A DNA stretch of 64,000 nt, from positions 248,001 through 312,000 of the forward strand of contig NZ_JAATOD010000001.1 of NCBI RefSeq assembly GCF_014229645.1, given 5' to 3'. Shown in pieces: positions 46,644 to 56,543 of the stretch (position 1 is its first letter; the number at the start of each line of letters is the position of its first letter). This DNA comes from Listeria swaminathanii. GTDB lineage: Bacteria > Bacillota > Bacilli > Lactobacillales > Listeriaceae. The position numbers and the translations under genes were made by a program. The notes under the pieces are model-generated. The model had not been told where the DNA came from and did not search any database. It worked only from the letters and a program-made list of their open reading frames with translations.

Positions 46644-46672
46644 TGGAAAAAATGGCAACATTCTCGTATAAT
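46644..46672 (+). promoter_or_regulatory. candidate sigma-A promoter of the pss operon
   Basis: TGGAAA (46644-46649), 17 bases, TATAAT (46667-46672), leaving a leader of about 55 bases before pssA. Confidence 0.65.
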
Positions 46673-46733
46673 GAAATATAAATGTGTCGAATTTGTGACA
46701 TTGGTATATCGAGAATATGAAGGGGATAGCATC

Positions 46734-48209
46734 ATGAGGGGAAAAATTAAATCCATTAGTATGTGGCTATGGCACCATCTAACACCGCAAATATTTGCGG
46801 TTATTTGCGTTTTTATTATCACGATTATAGCGCTGTTTGTGCCGCCATATATTGGTATGGCTGACAATGGAGACTTTTTCCGGATATTCTCGAGCAATGG
46901 ATTATTTGTTAATAATACAAATTATGATGCGCTTCAATTTGGGCATTTTGTGAAAGAATTTGGAATTTATCAATATTTCAATGAAAATCAAGTTGCTATA
47001 TACTCGTCACAAAGTATTTTCATTCAAATGGCGCTTCTTTTAAATAAGCTTTTTTGGTCAACAACGGTTTTTGATGTACGTTTTTTAGGTGGGTTACAAT
47101 TAGTACTTCTTTTGCCGGCGATTTATTTGTTGGTAGCGGGTTTAACGGCAAAAATGAAAGGCTGGCCGGGGTATGTCATTGCGGCGCTTACGGTATTTAT
47201 TTTTGCGGATACGGCTTATACAGCTTATTTTAACTCGTTTTTCAGTGAAGGACTTATTTTGATTATGATGCTGTATATTTCGGCGGGATTTTTGCTTTTA
47301 TATCAGCATAAATATAATGATTATGCGATGCTAGGCTTGATTTTTGTGGCATCACTTATTTTAATTACGGCTAAACAGCAGAACGCGCCGATTGCGGTTG
47401 TTATTGCGGTTTGCGGGATCCTCGTATTTTTTATTCGGAAAAATAGGGCGTTCCGGATTTCGGCTGCGGCAACTTTTTTGGTGATTTTCTTGAGCGGGGT
47501 AGTGATGTACGCCTTTATTCCCGGGGAGTTTGTGACGATAAATCAGTATCAAACCATGACTCGTGGGGTGTTGCTTGATTCGGAAAACCCGGAGAAATCG
47601 CTTGAGGAAATGGGGATGAATTCCGAATTTGCCTTACTTAAAGGAACGAATTTTTATCAAAAATATAAAATGGTTGATTTGGATTCGCCGTTGATGGAAA
47701 AAGAATTTTATCCTAACTATAATTTTGTCACGGTTTTAAGTTATTATTTGGAAAATCCGAAACAATTCGGGAAAATGCTCGATTTATCCGCGCAAAATAG
47801 TTTTTCGATTCGTCCGTTTGAGATGGGTAATTTTGAAAAGGTGACGGGTTATAAATTTAAAGAGAAAACACATTTTTTCTCGGCTTATAGTGATATGAAA
47901 GAAAAATTTGCTCCGGCGAAATTTACGTTTTTAATTTTATGGGCGCTAGTTTTTCTGATTTGTTATGGGGTGAGTGCGTTTAAACATTTCCGGGAGAAGA
48001 ATATTCGAGGGACGCTGCTGTTTGATTTGATTGTCTTGCTGATTGGTTCTGGGTTTGCGGTAATCTTGGTGACGATTGTTGGTGACGGGGAAGCGGATTT
48101 GACGAAGCATAATTTCCTATTTAATGTTTGTTTTGATTTAACGATATTGATTGGTGCGGCTTCACTGCTCGAAGTTTATTTGAAGAAACGAGGTGAGCGG
48201 AATGCGTAA
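46734..48209 (+). CDS. pssA: PssA, membrane protein of exopolysaccharide synthesis
   Basis: A 491-residue membrane protein with about ten hydrophobic segments. It is the first gene of the operon described in L. monocytogenes as pssA-E, which makes a c-di-GMP-dependent ManNAc-Gal exopolysaccharide. The role of PssA is not defined; its layout resembles glycan-modifying or GT-C-like membrane proteins (PPYIGMADNGDFFRIF; FNSFFSEGLILIMMLY). The start at ATG 46734 follows AGGGGATAG; an upstream in-frame ATG at 46671 overlaps the -10 region. Its stop overlaps pssB by eight bases. Confidence 0.88.
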   Translation: MRGKIKSISMWLWHHLTPQIFAVICVFIITIIALFVPPYIGMADNGDFFRIFSSNGLFVNNTNYDALQFGHFVKEFGIYQYFNENQVAIYSSQSIFIQMALLLNKLFWSTTVFDVRFLGGLQLVLLLPAIYLLVAGLTAKMKGWPGYVIAALTVFIFADTAYTAYFNSFFSEGLILIMMLYISAGFLLLYQHKYNDYAMLGLIFVASLILITAKQQNAPIAVVIAVCGILVFFIRKNRAFRISAAATFLVIFLSGVVMYAFIPGEFVTINQYQTMTRGVLLDSENPEKSLEEMGMNSEFALLKGTNFYQKYKMVDLDSPLMEKEFYPNYNFVTVLSYYLENPKQFGKMLDLSAQNSFSIRPFEMGNFEKVTGYKFKEKTHFFSAYSDMKEKFAPAKFTFLILWALVFLICYGVSAFKHFREKNIRGTLLFDLIVLLIGSGFAVILVTIVGDGEADLTKHNFLFNVCFDLTILIGAASLLEVYLKKRGERNA

Positions 48210-49698
48210 AAAAATCATGATTAGTCTTCTGCTTGCGCTCGTCATTTTAATGGTAAGTGAACGTCCTGTTGCGGCAAAAGCGGATAGTGATGTCATCGTT
48301 TTTTATGATAGTTTGGCAAAAGGAACGGCTAATGAGGGGAATATCGACTCGCTGCTTCGAATGTTAAATAGTTTGGGCAAACGGGTGACCATTTATTCTT
48401 GGGCTGAAAATCCAGATTTAAGTCAAGCGAGTGAAATTATCGTGTTGCAAAATAAAAACGATGGCTTAACAGCTGAATGGGCGGATAAATTAGCTAAGAG
48501 TAAGGCGCAAATTGCATATATTGGCGCAAACCCACCGACATTTCTAGCGGATAAATTGCAGCTGAAAACTAAGCCGGTTACAGATACTTCTATCACTTTT
48601 CAAACGGAAGCAGGCCTGGCAGGGAAACCGCAACTCATCAATGAAACCAATCTCATTACTTCTTTTAAAGGAGAAGGATTTGGCGAAATGGATGCGGCGG
48701 AAAATGGTAAAGCTACGTACGGCGTTCGAGCTGGTAACTATGCGTATGCGCCAATGTTCCAAGCCGACAATACGAGCGAATTTGCATTGATGGACTTATT
48801 AAAAGCCGTGTTCGACATTAAAACAACATCCAACCAATATGCGCTTATCACAGACGTGAACCCGTTTGTTGATTTTGATTTACTTAAAAAAACAGCCGAT
48901 ACTTTTTATGCAAAAGGGATTCCTTTTATTGTGAGTGCGGGGCCGGTTTTTTATAATCAAGATTTCCAAGCTGCGAAAAATTATGCGGAGATTTTGCGGT
49001 ATGTTCAGGCGAAAAACGGCACTATTATGATGAATGTTCCAGTAGTTACATACGGAGATAGTCCGCCGGGAGAATTGGAGAGCATCGTGCAGAAATCCGT
49101 GCATTTCTTCGCGGAAAATGATGTGGCGCCGGTTGGGGTTACAGCGGAACTATACTGGAATTTTGATAAAGTGTATGGCATGGAAGGCTTTGCGCCATTT
49201 AATACAGGGATTTTACTGCCGAATCAAAAAATTATCCATACGACGAAAAAAAATAATGGTAGCGCATTTGAAAAGTCACCATATAGCGTGGCGAGTGATT
49301 TATACGAAACAATGTCGGATAAGAAAAATTTCCCGGTTGATATTGCGGTCACTTATTCGTTTTTCAATAATGAGAAGGAAATAAATGCAGCCGCGGATAA
49401 ACTGGCTGGCGAAAATATTAGTGATTTTAGATTTCAAGATCACAGGGTGAAAACGAGCAAAGATACGATTGAATCAAGTGCGGGTTCGCTGTATATCAAC
49501 AATCAATCTGTGGTGCTTGATAGTGATTTGAAATACATTAAAACGCAAACTAAAACGGTGAAACAAGCTGGAAGTTTAGAAGGATTTTTCGGCTATCAAA
49601 ATACCTTTTTCACGATAGTTATTGTACTTTCGCTTGGTATTATTGGGATTTTGTTTGTTTTTGGATACCGGCTTTACATGAAAAAATATATGAAATGA
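48202..49698 (+). CDS. pssB: PssB, secreted protein of exopolysaccharide synthesis (DUF2334-like)
   Basis: A 498-residue extracytoplasmic protein. It has a signal peptide (residues 1-26, ending VAAKA), a large domain related to DUF2334/polysaccharide-deacetylase-like folds (YALITDVNPFVDFDLLKKTADTF; FIVSAGPVFYN), and a C-terminal membrane helix (FFTIVIVLSLGIIGILFVFGY). This matches a periplasm-equivalent assembly or modification role. The ATG at 48202 follows GAGGTGAGC and lies within pssA, so translation is coupled. It precedes pssC by ten bases. Confidence 0.87.
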   Translation: MRKKIMISLLLALVILMVSERPVAAKADSDVIVFYDSLAKGTANEGNIDSLLRMLNSLGKRVTIYSWAENPDLSQASEIIVLQNKNDGLTAEWADKLAKSKAQIAYIGANPPTFLADKLQLKTKPVTDTSITFQTEAGLAGKPQLINETNLITSFKGEGFGEMDAAENGKATYGVRAGNYAYAPMFQADNTSEFALMDLLKAVFDIKTTSNQYALITDVNPFVDFDLLKKTADTFYAKGIPFIVSAGPVFYNQDFQAAKNYAEILRYVQAKNGTIMMNVPVVTYGDSPPGELESIVQKSVHFFAENDVAPVGVTAELYWNFDKVYGMEGFAPFNTGILLPNQKIIHTTKKNNGSAFEKSPYSVASDLYETMSDKKNFPVDIAVTYSFFNNEKEINAAADKLAGENISDFRFQDHRVKTSKDTIESSAGSLYINNQSVVLDSDLKYIKTQTKTVKQAGSLEGFFGYQNTFFTIVIVLSLGIIGILFVFGYRLYMKKYMK

Positions 49699-49708
49699 GG
49701 TGAAATAA

Positions 49709-50959
49709 ATGGTTGTTGCAGATTATTTAGCATTATTCGCGGTGGTATGTATTTGGGGACTGTTGTTGATTAATATCGTGTTGATTGTTTCGGGGTACGT
49801 TTATTATTTGAAAAATGAAGCGCGTAAAGTCCCGGAAATACCAGCGGAAGTACCATTTGTTTCCGTCATGGTGCCGGCCCATAATGAAGGAAAAGTAATT
49901 GTGAAAACAGTGGAGTCGCTGTTGGCGTTTGATTATCCGATTGATCGCTATGAAATTATAGTCATCAATGATAATTCGTCGGATAATAGTGCGGAACTTT
50001 TGGCGGGCATTCAAGCGAAAAATCCGACACGCTTGTTGAAAATTATTAATACCGATAACATCACGGGTGGAAAAGGGAAATCGAATGCGCTCAATATCGG
50101 ATTTGCGGAAAGTCGCGGTGAGCTGGTGGCGATTTACGATGCGGATAATACGCCAGAACGGCAAGCGCTAAGGATTCTGGTTGGCGAGATTACGAATGAT
50201 GCGAAACTTGGCGCGGTTATTGGTAAATTCAGGACGCGAAATCGAAACGCCAGCTGGCTGACACGCTTCATTAATATTGAAACGCTAAGCTTTCAGTGGA
50301 TGGCTCAGGCCGGCAGATGGGCGCTGTTCAAACTATGCACGATTCCGGGTACCAATTTTATCGTGAGAAGATCGCTTTTGGAAGAAATCGGCGGTTGGGA
50401 CGTGAAAGCTGTCGCCGAAGATACCGAAATCAGTTTCCGGATTTATATGATGGGTTACCGGATCAAATTTCAAGCGAAGGCCGTCACTTGGGAACAAGAA
50501 CCACAAACTTTGCCAGTCTGGTTTAAACAACGCTCCAGATGGGCAAAAGGCAATATCTACGTGATTTTGAAAAATGTTCCATTACTTTTTAAACGAGAAG
50601 GTAGACGTGTTCGTTTTGATATTTTGTACTTTTTATCGATTTACTTTTTACTATTAACTTCCTTGATTGTTAGTGATATTTTACTTGTTTTATATGCGCT
50701 TGGACTTGTACATACAACACTTGCTGGCCTCAGCGGAGCGCTTTGGTTACTTGCTATTTTACTTTTTGTTGCAGGTACTTTTATTACGCTCACCACTGAA
50801 AAAGGGGAAATTAGTTTTTCAAATGTGTTATTTATTATGTTGATGTATGTGACTTATTGCCAACTTTGGATGGTGGTCGCCGCATATGGATTCTTTATTT
50901 TCTTAAAAGATACTGTACTAAAAAGGGAAACCAAATGGTATAAAACCGAGCGTTTCTAA
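49709..50959 (+). CDS. pssC: PssC, processive family 2 glycosyltransferase
   Basis: A 416-residue membrane glycosyltransferase of the BcsA/IcaA type. N-terminal helices come first. The catalytic domain has VSVMVPAHNEGKVIVKTVESLLAFDYP, DNSSDNSAELL, the DxD-type YDADNTPE, TNFIVRRSLLEEIGGWD, EDTEISFRI and the processive motif KQRSRWAKGN. Three or four C-terminal helices form the export channel. It lacks the PilZ domain through which BcsA binds c-di-GMP; that role falls to PssE. The likely sugar donor is UDP-ManNAc, from published work on the polymer. Confidence 0.93.
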   Translation: MVVADYLALFAVVCIWGLLLINIVLIVSGYVYYLKNEARKVPEIPAEVPFVSVMVPAHNEGKVIVKTVESLLAFDYPIDRYEIIVINDNSSDNSAELLAGIQAKNPTRLLKIINTDNITGGKGKSNALNIGFAESRGELVAIYDADNTPERQALRILVGEITNDAKLGAVIGKFRTRNRNASWLTRFINIETLSFQWMAQAGRWALFKLCTIPGTNFIVRRSLLEEIGGWDVKAVAEDTEISFRIYMMGYRIKFQAKAVTWEQEPQTLPVWFKQRSRWAKGNIYVILKNVPLLFKREGRRVRFDILYFLSIYFLLLTSLIVSDILLVLYALGLVHTTLAGLSGALWLLAILLFVAGTFITLTTEKGEISFSNVLFIMLMYVTYCQLWMVVAAYGFFIFLKDTVLKRETKWYKTERF

Positions 50960-50974
50960 AAAGGAGAGTGCCTA

Positions 50975-53020
50975 ATGAAAAAATTAACTGTAATCGGGCT
51001 GCTTGTTTTCGCCGTACTATTTCTGTATAGGCCAGACGTTTTCGCAGCAGATAAAAATTATCAAACAGTTTTTGGAACAGATAAAACCGCCCAAGGAAAA
51101 TTCACAACAACCAAACAAAACTTCACGGTGGAAAATTACTGGGACGTGTCGAGTGCAAATGTGAAGCTTGTTTACACAATTACCCAGCTGAGTGAAAAAG
51201 AAATTTCGACCATGACGCTGAAAATAAACGATGTGGCATTTTACTCTTTTAAACCGGATAAAACCGACAAAGGAACGCGACAAATTGAAATCGAAATTCC
51301 GAAAGATAAGCTGAAAAAAGGGGTTAACGTTCTATCCATCGAAAGTTTTGTCTACACTGATTTGCCAGATGGCCGTTGTACGATTGATGACACGCCGGCA
51401 AATTGGTTGCAATTCGATAAAACGAGTTCGGTAAACGTATCGTATTCTGATAAGGCTTTTCAAAAAACAATTGCGGACTTTGGCGAGCGATTCACTGGCA
51501 TTGATACGGTGAAAAGTGGACAAGGCGTAGTAGCTGTTTCGAACAAAGCAGGTGACGCGGAACTTGGCGCAGCACTTGAAGGACTTTCCGGATTTTCTGC
51601 GGCGAATACGTTAGAAGATAAAAATATCGCTTTTGGTCAATACGAAGAAGCGGGAACGCGCGATGGGAAAAACTATGTCACTCTTTTTTCAAGCTATGAC
51701 AATTTGCCAAATGACCTGAAATCCCAAATACAAGACGATAAAAAACTAGAAAAGCAAGCACTTTTCCAAGTAGTGACAGTTGGAAATACGAACACCCTAG
51801 TGATTACTTCCAAATCAAACGATGCACTTAAAAAAGCTGGTAAACTAATCGCCAACCAAAATTACTTGAGCCAGCTTGGAACGAATACCAAATGGCTAAC
51901 AACGGACGAAAAAATCGATACACCAGCGACTAATGTCGATAAAAATACCAAACTAACAACAACTGGCGATAAACTAAAAGGAATTGGTCACATCACCCAA
52001 GATTACTTTATCAGCATGCCAGCCAACCGAAGCGCCTCCACCGGAACCGAAGTATCGCTTGATTTCAGATACGCGCAAAACTTGGATTTCGAGCATTCGT
52101 TAGTAACGATTTTAGTGAACGGCAAACCAATCGGCAGCCAAAAACTTTCTGCTAAAAAAGCGAATAACGATAAAGTAACCTTCCAAATTCCAAGCGATTT
52201 AAACGTAAAAGGTGATTTTTCAGTTACCGTGGCCTTCGATTTAGTCCTAACGAATAATTATTGTGGTTTTATTGCGGATTCCGAAATTCCGTGGGCATAT
52301 ATCACACCAGAATCTGTAATTAACCTGAACACAAGCGAAGAAACCGATTTACTTTTTGAACAATATCCATATCCATTCATTGCGGATGGCGACTTTAACA
52401 ATGCGGTGGTTGTTGTTCCTGATGAACTTACAACAGACGATACCGATTCATTAGCAAATATTTTCAATCTACTTGGACGTTTCCATGACGGAAATAGAGG
52501 CAACCTGACTGCGATGCACGCTGCAAACTGGAAAAAGCCGAAAGAAGGCTCGAATATTATTGCAGTTGGCACGATGAACAACAATCCTGTCATTAAAAAC
52601 GCCAATGACGACCTATATTTCCAGTACAATAAATCGGGCAGCTATTTCCTTTCCAATGAAAAAATCTCAATCGAAAAAAATTACGGCAAACAACTTGGCA
52701 GCGTACAATTAATCACATCAGATGGTATGCCGATTCTCGCAGTTACCGGCCCGGGCGCGAAACAAACCGAGCTCGGTTCTGATTTAATCGCAACAAAAGC
52801 CAACTTAGCAGAAATTTACGGAGATGGAGCCATTGTTGATACTGACAACACGATTCACTCCTACCGATTCAAAAAAGCATCCGACACAAAAGAAGAAAGT
52901 TTTGGGACGAAAATTAGTAATAACAAAGAAGTAACCGTGTTTGGAGCATTCGCGCTTCTGACGGTTGTTATCCTGATTGTCGCAGTCCTACTAATCTTGC
53001 GTAAATATCGCCGGAAGTGA
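50975..53020 (+). CDS. pssD: PssD, BcsB-like cellulose synthase subunit
   Basis: A 681-residue membrane-anchored extracellular protein of the BcsB family. It has a signal peptide (residues 1-24), tandem carbohydrate-binding/flavodoxin-like beta domains (TTKQNFTVENYWDVSSANVKLVY; RSASTGTEVSLDFRYAQNLDFEHSLVTILVNG) and a C-terminal helix (FGAFALLTVVILIVAVLLIL) followed by RKYRRK. BcsB-like proteins guide the growing polymer out of the synthase. The operon order is pssC-pssD, as in bcsA-bcsB. AAGGAGAG is the ribosome site. Confidence 0.93.
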   Translation: MKKLTVIGLLVFAVLFLYRPDVFAADKNYQTVFGTDKTAQGKFTTTKQNFTVENYWDVSSANVKLVYTITQLSEKEISTMTLKINDVAFYSFKPDKTDKGTRQIEIEIPKDKLKKGVNVLSIESFVYTDLPDGRCTIDDTPANWLQFDKTSSVNVSYSDKAFQKTIADFGERFTGIDTVKSGQGVVAVSNKAGDAELGAALEGLSGFSAANTLEDKNIAFGQYEEAGTRDGKNYVTLFSSYDNLPNDLKSQIQDDKKLEKQALFQVVTVGNTNTLVITSKSNDALKKAGKLIANQNYLSQLGTNTKWLTTDEKIDTPATNVDKNTKLTTTGDKLKGIGHITQDYFISMPANRSASTGTEVSLDFRYAQNLDFEHSLVTILVNGKPIGSQKLSAKKANNDKVTFQIPSDLNVKGDFSVTVAFDLVLTNNYCGFIADSEIPWAYITPESVINLNTSEETDLLFEQYPYPFIADGDFNNAVVVVPDELTTDDTDSLANIFNLLGRFHDGNRGNLTAMHAANWKKPKEGSNIIAVGTMNNNPVIKNANDDLYFQYNKSGSYFLSNEKISIEKNYGKQLGSVQLITSDGMPILAVTGPGAKQTELGSDLIATKANLAEIYGDGAIVDTDNTIHSYRFKKASDTKEESFGTKISNNKEVTVFGAFALLTVVILIVAVLLILRKYRRK

Positions 53021-53034
53021 GGGAGAAATAAAAA

Positions 53035-53889
53035 ATGAAAAAAATGACGAATAACTTATTTGCAGATATCGGCTTTTTATTTTTCATCTTGCTTTGTTTC
53101 ATCACGATTGGCTTTATGATTAATACGCCGGATGAATATTTGCGAAACATTATCTTTTTAAATATTACTTTTCTACTTGTAATCATCACCTATTTTACGA
53201 ATTTAACACTGGGCTTGATTTTAAATGTCCTCTACATTTTCATTTATGCGACTTACATTATTTATGAAATTGTGGCGAATCAAATTGCGTATGGCATTGA
53301 CAGCTATTATTGGCTGATTATCACGCCGCTTTTCACCGTAGCGAGTGCGATGTTTACAAGAAATACGTCGCGGCTACAAGAAGAAAATACGAAAATTAAA
53401 CAGCAAAATTTATATTTAGGCACGATTGATCAAGAAACGCTACTAAAAAATATCGTTTCTTTCCAAAATGATGAGCGGATTTTTTCTAGTATTTCGCGCC
53501 GTTATGATTTGCCGTTGTCACTCATGGTTATTAAAGTACGACACTGGCGCGAGCTGAAACGGTTCCAAAGCGAAGAAGAAATGCGGCTAGCGTTACAAGA
53601 TATTTCGGCGATTTTAGAATCCTGTATTCGGACGAGTGATGTACTTTACTTGCTAGATAGGGAAGATGCGACTTGGGGACTCTTGCTTTTAACAGACGAA
53701 CCGGGCGGGAAATTAGTTGCCGACCGAATTAAAAGCCGCATTGCTGAAGCGAACACCGAAGATTTCGCCGCAAAATACCGAGTGAAGCTAGAACTACGGA
53801 TTGGAACAAGCCAATTTGATAGCGAAAAAGTGAAGACACCACTAGATTTTATCGATTTAGCGACAAAAGAATTAGAATATGACGTGTAA
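53035..53889 (+). CDS. pssE: PssE, membrane protein with degenerate GGDEF domain (c-di-GMP receptor)
   Basis: A 284-residue protein. Four N-terminal membrane helices (residues about 8-110) precede a short coil and a GGDEF-fold domain (about 130-280). The catalytic GG(D/E)EF signature is replaced (DREDATWGLLLLTDE), so it cannot make c-di-GMP. In L. monocytogenes PssE has been reported as the c-di-GMP receptor that switches on the synthase. The pattern resembles PelD-type sensors. GGGAGAA precedes the ATG. It is the last pss gene, followed by a terminator. Confidence 0.92.
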   Translation: MKKMTNNLFADIGFLFFILLCFITIGFMINTPDEYLRNIIFLNITFLLVIITYFTNLTLGLILNVLYIFIYATYIIYEIVANQIAYGIDSYYWLIITPLFTVASAMFTRNTSRLQEENTKIKQQNLYLGTIDQETLLKNIVSFQNDERIFSSISRRYDLPLSLMVIKVRHWRELKRFQSEEEMRLALQDISAILESCIRTSDVLYLLDREDATWGLLLLTDEPGGKLVADRIKSRIAEANTEDFAAKYRVKLELRIGTSQFDSEKVKTPLDFIDLATKELEYDV

Positions 53890-53896
53890 AAATCAG

Positions 53897-53935
53897 AGTT
53901 ACCTTCTATAATTAGGAGGTAACTTTACTTTTTTG
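53897..53935 (+). terminator. intrinsic terminator after pssE
   Basis: Arms AGTTACCT and AGGTAACT-type (AGGAGGTAACT) followed by TTACTTTTTT. Confidence 0.65.
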
Positions 53936-53950
53936 ATTGGGGGGAGCATG

Positions 53951-54781
53951 ATGAACTTAGAAGAAATAGTCGATTGCATGTTATTAAATGAAAATGATAA
54001 AGAAATTCAGCGGACCCAAACGGAGCATCGCATTAAACTGGTCGATTTTTGGCAAGTGGAAAAGGGGGACTGGGTGCTGGAAGTTGGCTGTGGACAAGGC
54101 GATACGACCGCGGTACTTGCGAATGCAGTTGGGCAAGATGGTTTTGTTCAAGGAATTGATATTGCTCCTCGAACTTACGGTGCTCCATTTACGATTGGTG
54201 ATGCGACCGATCATTTGAAAAAATCCCAGCTCGGTGCGCAAATTGATTTTAAATTAGGGACGGATATTTTAAAGGGCGATATCACTTTTCCAGAAAAAGC
54301 GTTTGATGTGGCGGTTTTATCGCATGCTTCGTGGTATTTCAGCTCCAAGGCAGAGCTAATCCAAATGCTCGTATTACTAAGTAAGTGGGCGAAACGGGTT
54401 TGTTATGCGGAATGGGATACGAGAATTACCGACGTGAAACAAACATCACACATGCTAGCCGTGCTAACCCAATCTTCCTATGAAGCGTTCAAACAAGAAA
54501 CCCAGTCCAACATTCGAACGTTCATCACACCGATAGATATGCAAGAAATCATCCAATCCCAAAACTGGAAAATGGGCGCAGAAACCAGTATTTTTTCAGA
54601 AAAAATGCAAGATAGCCGTTGGGAAATTAGTTATGTAAAAGATTTTATCACGAAAGAATTGGAAGCCGATTTAGGTTTGCCAGAAAAATTCAAAGCATTT
54701 TTACTTAGTCAAAGTAAATTAATTACACTTGAAAACAGCTTGCCAATGGCTACGTACTGTACTTCTTGGCGAGCAGAGTAA
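53951..54781 (+). CDS. SAM-dependent methyltransferase
   Basis: A 276-residue class I methyltransferase. The SAM motif I is VLEVGCGQGDTTAVLANAV (about residues 38-56), followed by an acidic motif II (QGIDIAPRTYG) and FDVAVLSHASWYFSS. The target is unknown; the closest general type is methyltransferase 11/31. The start is ATG 53951 or 53948, after GGGGGGAG. It lies between the pss terminator and the ACT/UPF0210 pair and has its own transcript. Confidence 0.85.
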   Translation: MNLEEIVDCMLLNENDKEIQRTQTEHRIKLVDFWQVEKGDWVLEVGCGQGDTTAVLANAVGQDGFVQGIDIAPRTYGAPFTIGDATDHLKKSQLGAQIDFKLGTDILKGDITFPEKAFDVAVLSHASWYFSSKAELIQMLVLLSKWAKRVCYAEWDTRITDVKQTSHMLAVLTQSSYEAFKQETQSNIRTFITPIDMQEIIQSQNWKMGAETSIFSEKMQDSRWEISYVKDFITKELEADLGLPEKFKAFLLSQSKLITLENSLPMATYCTSWRAE

Positions 54782-54858
54782 TTTTGCTTTATTGTTCACA
54801 AGATTTAGACTTTTTATGCTATAATGGAACGTATTAACGAACTAAAGGAGTGTTGAAT

Positions 54859-55128
54859 GTGAGAGCTGTACTTACTGTAATTGGAAAAGATAATGTGGGT
54901 ATTATCGCGGGTGTTAGTAACAAACTAGCAGAATTGAACATCAATATTGTGGATGTATCTCAAACGATTATGGATGGATATTTTACGATGATGATGATGT
55001 GCGATATTAGCCAAATCACGAAAGAATTTGATGAAGTAAAAGCAGAATTAGCCGGTAAAGGCGAGGACCTCCAAGTAAAAATACATATTCAACGTGAAGA
55101 AATTTTCAACGCAATGCACAAACTTTAG
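54859..55128 (+). CDS. ACT-domain protein (UPF0237)
   Basis: An 89-residue single ACT domain of the UPF0237 type. Its pattern is RAVLTVIGKDNVGIIAGVSNKLAELNINIVDVSQTIMDGYFTMMM. The GTG at 54859 is the likely start, eight bases after AAAGGAG; in-frame GTG and TTG codons just upstream overlap that site. ACT domains bind amino acids. It is followed after 18 bases by the UPF0210 gene, a pairing conserved in many bacteria. It probably regulates that partner. Confidence 0.92.
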   Translation: MRAVLTVIGKDNVGIIAGVSNKLAELNINIVDVSQTIMDGYFTMMMMCDISQITKEFDEVKAELAGKGEDLQVKIHIQREEIFNAMHKL

Positions 55129-55146
55129 GATGGAGGCGATTCTAGT

Positions 55147-56502
55147 ATGGAAACAAATCAAATTTTAGAAACAATACGAATGATTGAAGAAGAAAAATTG
55201 GACATCCGGACGATTACGATGGGGATTTCTTTGCTAGATTGTATGGACGGCGACGGCGAAGTGGCTCGAAAGAAAATCTATCAAAAAATCGTTACCAAAG
55301 CGCGCGATTTAGTGGCTGTTGGTGAAGCAATTGAATCCGAATTCGGCATTCCGATTATCAATAAACGAATTTCTGTCACACCGATTGCAATTATCGCTGG
55401 CTCAAGTGCCGATACCGACTACGTAGAATTTGCGAAAACACTCGATGCTGCAGCAAAAGAAGTTGGCGTGAATTTTATTGGCGGCTATTCCGCACTCGTT
55501 CAAAAAGGCTACACGAAAGGCGACGAAATCCTGATTCGCTCAATTCCGCAAGCACTCGCGCAAACAGAACGGGTTTGCTCATCGGTTAATGTCGGCTCAA
55601 CCCGAACCGGAATTAATATGGATGCTGTCCGCCAAATGGGCGAAGTAATCAAGGAAACTGCGGACTTAACAGCAGATACGCAAGGCCTAGGTTGTGCGAA
55701 ACTCGTTGTATTTGCCAATGCAGTCGAAGATAACCCTTTTATGGCCGGGGCATTCCACGGTGTCGGTGAAGCAGACTGCGTTATCAATGTCGGCGTCAGT
55801 GGCCCAGGTGTGGTCAAACGTGCCATCGAAAAAGTAAAAGGTGAACCATTTGATATTGTTGCCGAAACAGTAAAACAAACTGCTTTCAAAATCACTAGAA
55901 TGGGCCAACTCGTTGGTCAAGTAGCTTCCGAAAAACTCGGCGTCCCTTTTGGAATTGTCGACTTATCACTTGCGCCAACACCGGCAATTGGTGATTCGGT
56001 CGCGCACATTTTAGAAGAGATGGGGCTAGAAATGGTCGGAACTCACGGAACAACTGCCGCATTAGCCCTTTTAAATGACGCGGTGAAAAAAGGTGGCGTT
56101 ATGGCTTGCGGACATGTTGGTGGTTTATCAGGCGCATTTATTCCTGTTTCTGAGGACGCTGGTATGATTGAAGCTGTGCAACAAGGTGCGCTCAACCTTG
56201 AAAAATTAGAGGCGATGACGGCAATTTGCTCGGTTGGTCTTGATATGATTGCCGTACCAGGCGATACCACTGCCGCAACCTTAGCAGCGATGATTGCTGA
56301 TGAGGCTGCAATTGGCGTGATCAACAATAAAACAACCGCGGTTCGAGTTATTCCAGCAAGTGGAACCAAAGTTGGCGACATGGTCGAATTCGGCGGTTTA
56401 CTCGGAACGGCACCAGTAATGCCAGTAAACGGTAAATCTTCCGTTGACTTTATTGCCCGCGGTGGTCGAATTCCAGCACCAATCCATTCCTTCAAAAACT
56501 AA
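55147..56502 (+). CDS. UPF0210 (DUF711) family protein
   Basis: A 451-residue cytoplasmic protein of the DUF711/UPF0210 family, structurally related to glycyl-radical-type barrels but lacking the radical loop. Conserved pieces include [32 protein letters not shown] and [31 protein letters not shown]. Function unknown. The adjacent ACT-domain gene suggests amino-acid control of its activity. GGATGGAGG is the ribosome site. The pair is widely conserved as a unit, which makes it a good target for functional work. Confidence 0.92.
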   Translation: METNQILETIRMIEEEKLDIRTITMGISLLDCMDGDGEVARKKIYQKIVTKARDLVAVGEAIESEFGIPIINKRISVTPIAIIAGSSADTDYVEFAKTLDAAAKEVGVNFIGGYSALVQKGYTKGDEILIRSIPQALAQTERVCSSVNVGSTRTGINMDAVRQMGEVIKETADLTADTQGLGCAKLVVFANAVEDNPFMAGAFHGVGEADCVINVGVSGPGVVKRAIEKVKGEPFDIVAETVKQTAFKITRMGQLVGQVASEKLGVPFGIVDLSLAPTPAIGDSVAHILEEMGLEMVGTHGTTAALALLNDAVKKGGVMACGHVGGLSGAFIPVSEDAGMIEAVQQGALNLEKLEAMTAICSVGLDMIAVPGDTTAATLAAMIADEAAIGVINNKTTAVRVIPASGTKVGDMVEFGGLLGTAPVMPVNGKSSVDFIARGGRIPAPIHSFKN

Positions 56503-56503
56503 C

Positions 56504-56543
56504 AAAAAAGGTTTCCTCGCACATTCGGAGGAAACCTTTTATT
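56504..56543. terminator. bidirectional terminator
   Basis: Arms AAAGGTTTCCTC and GAGGAAACCTTT between convergent genes. Confidence 0.9.
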
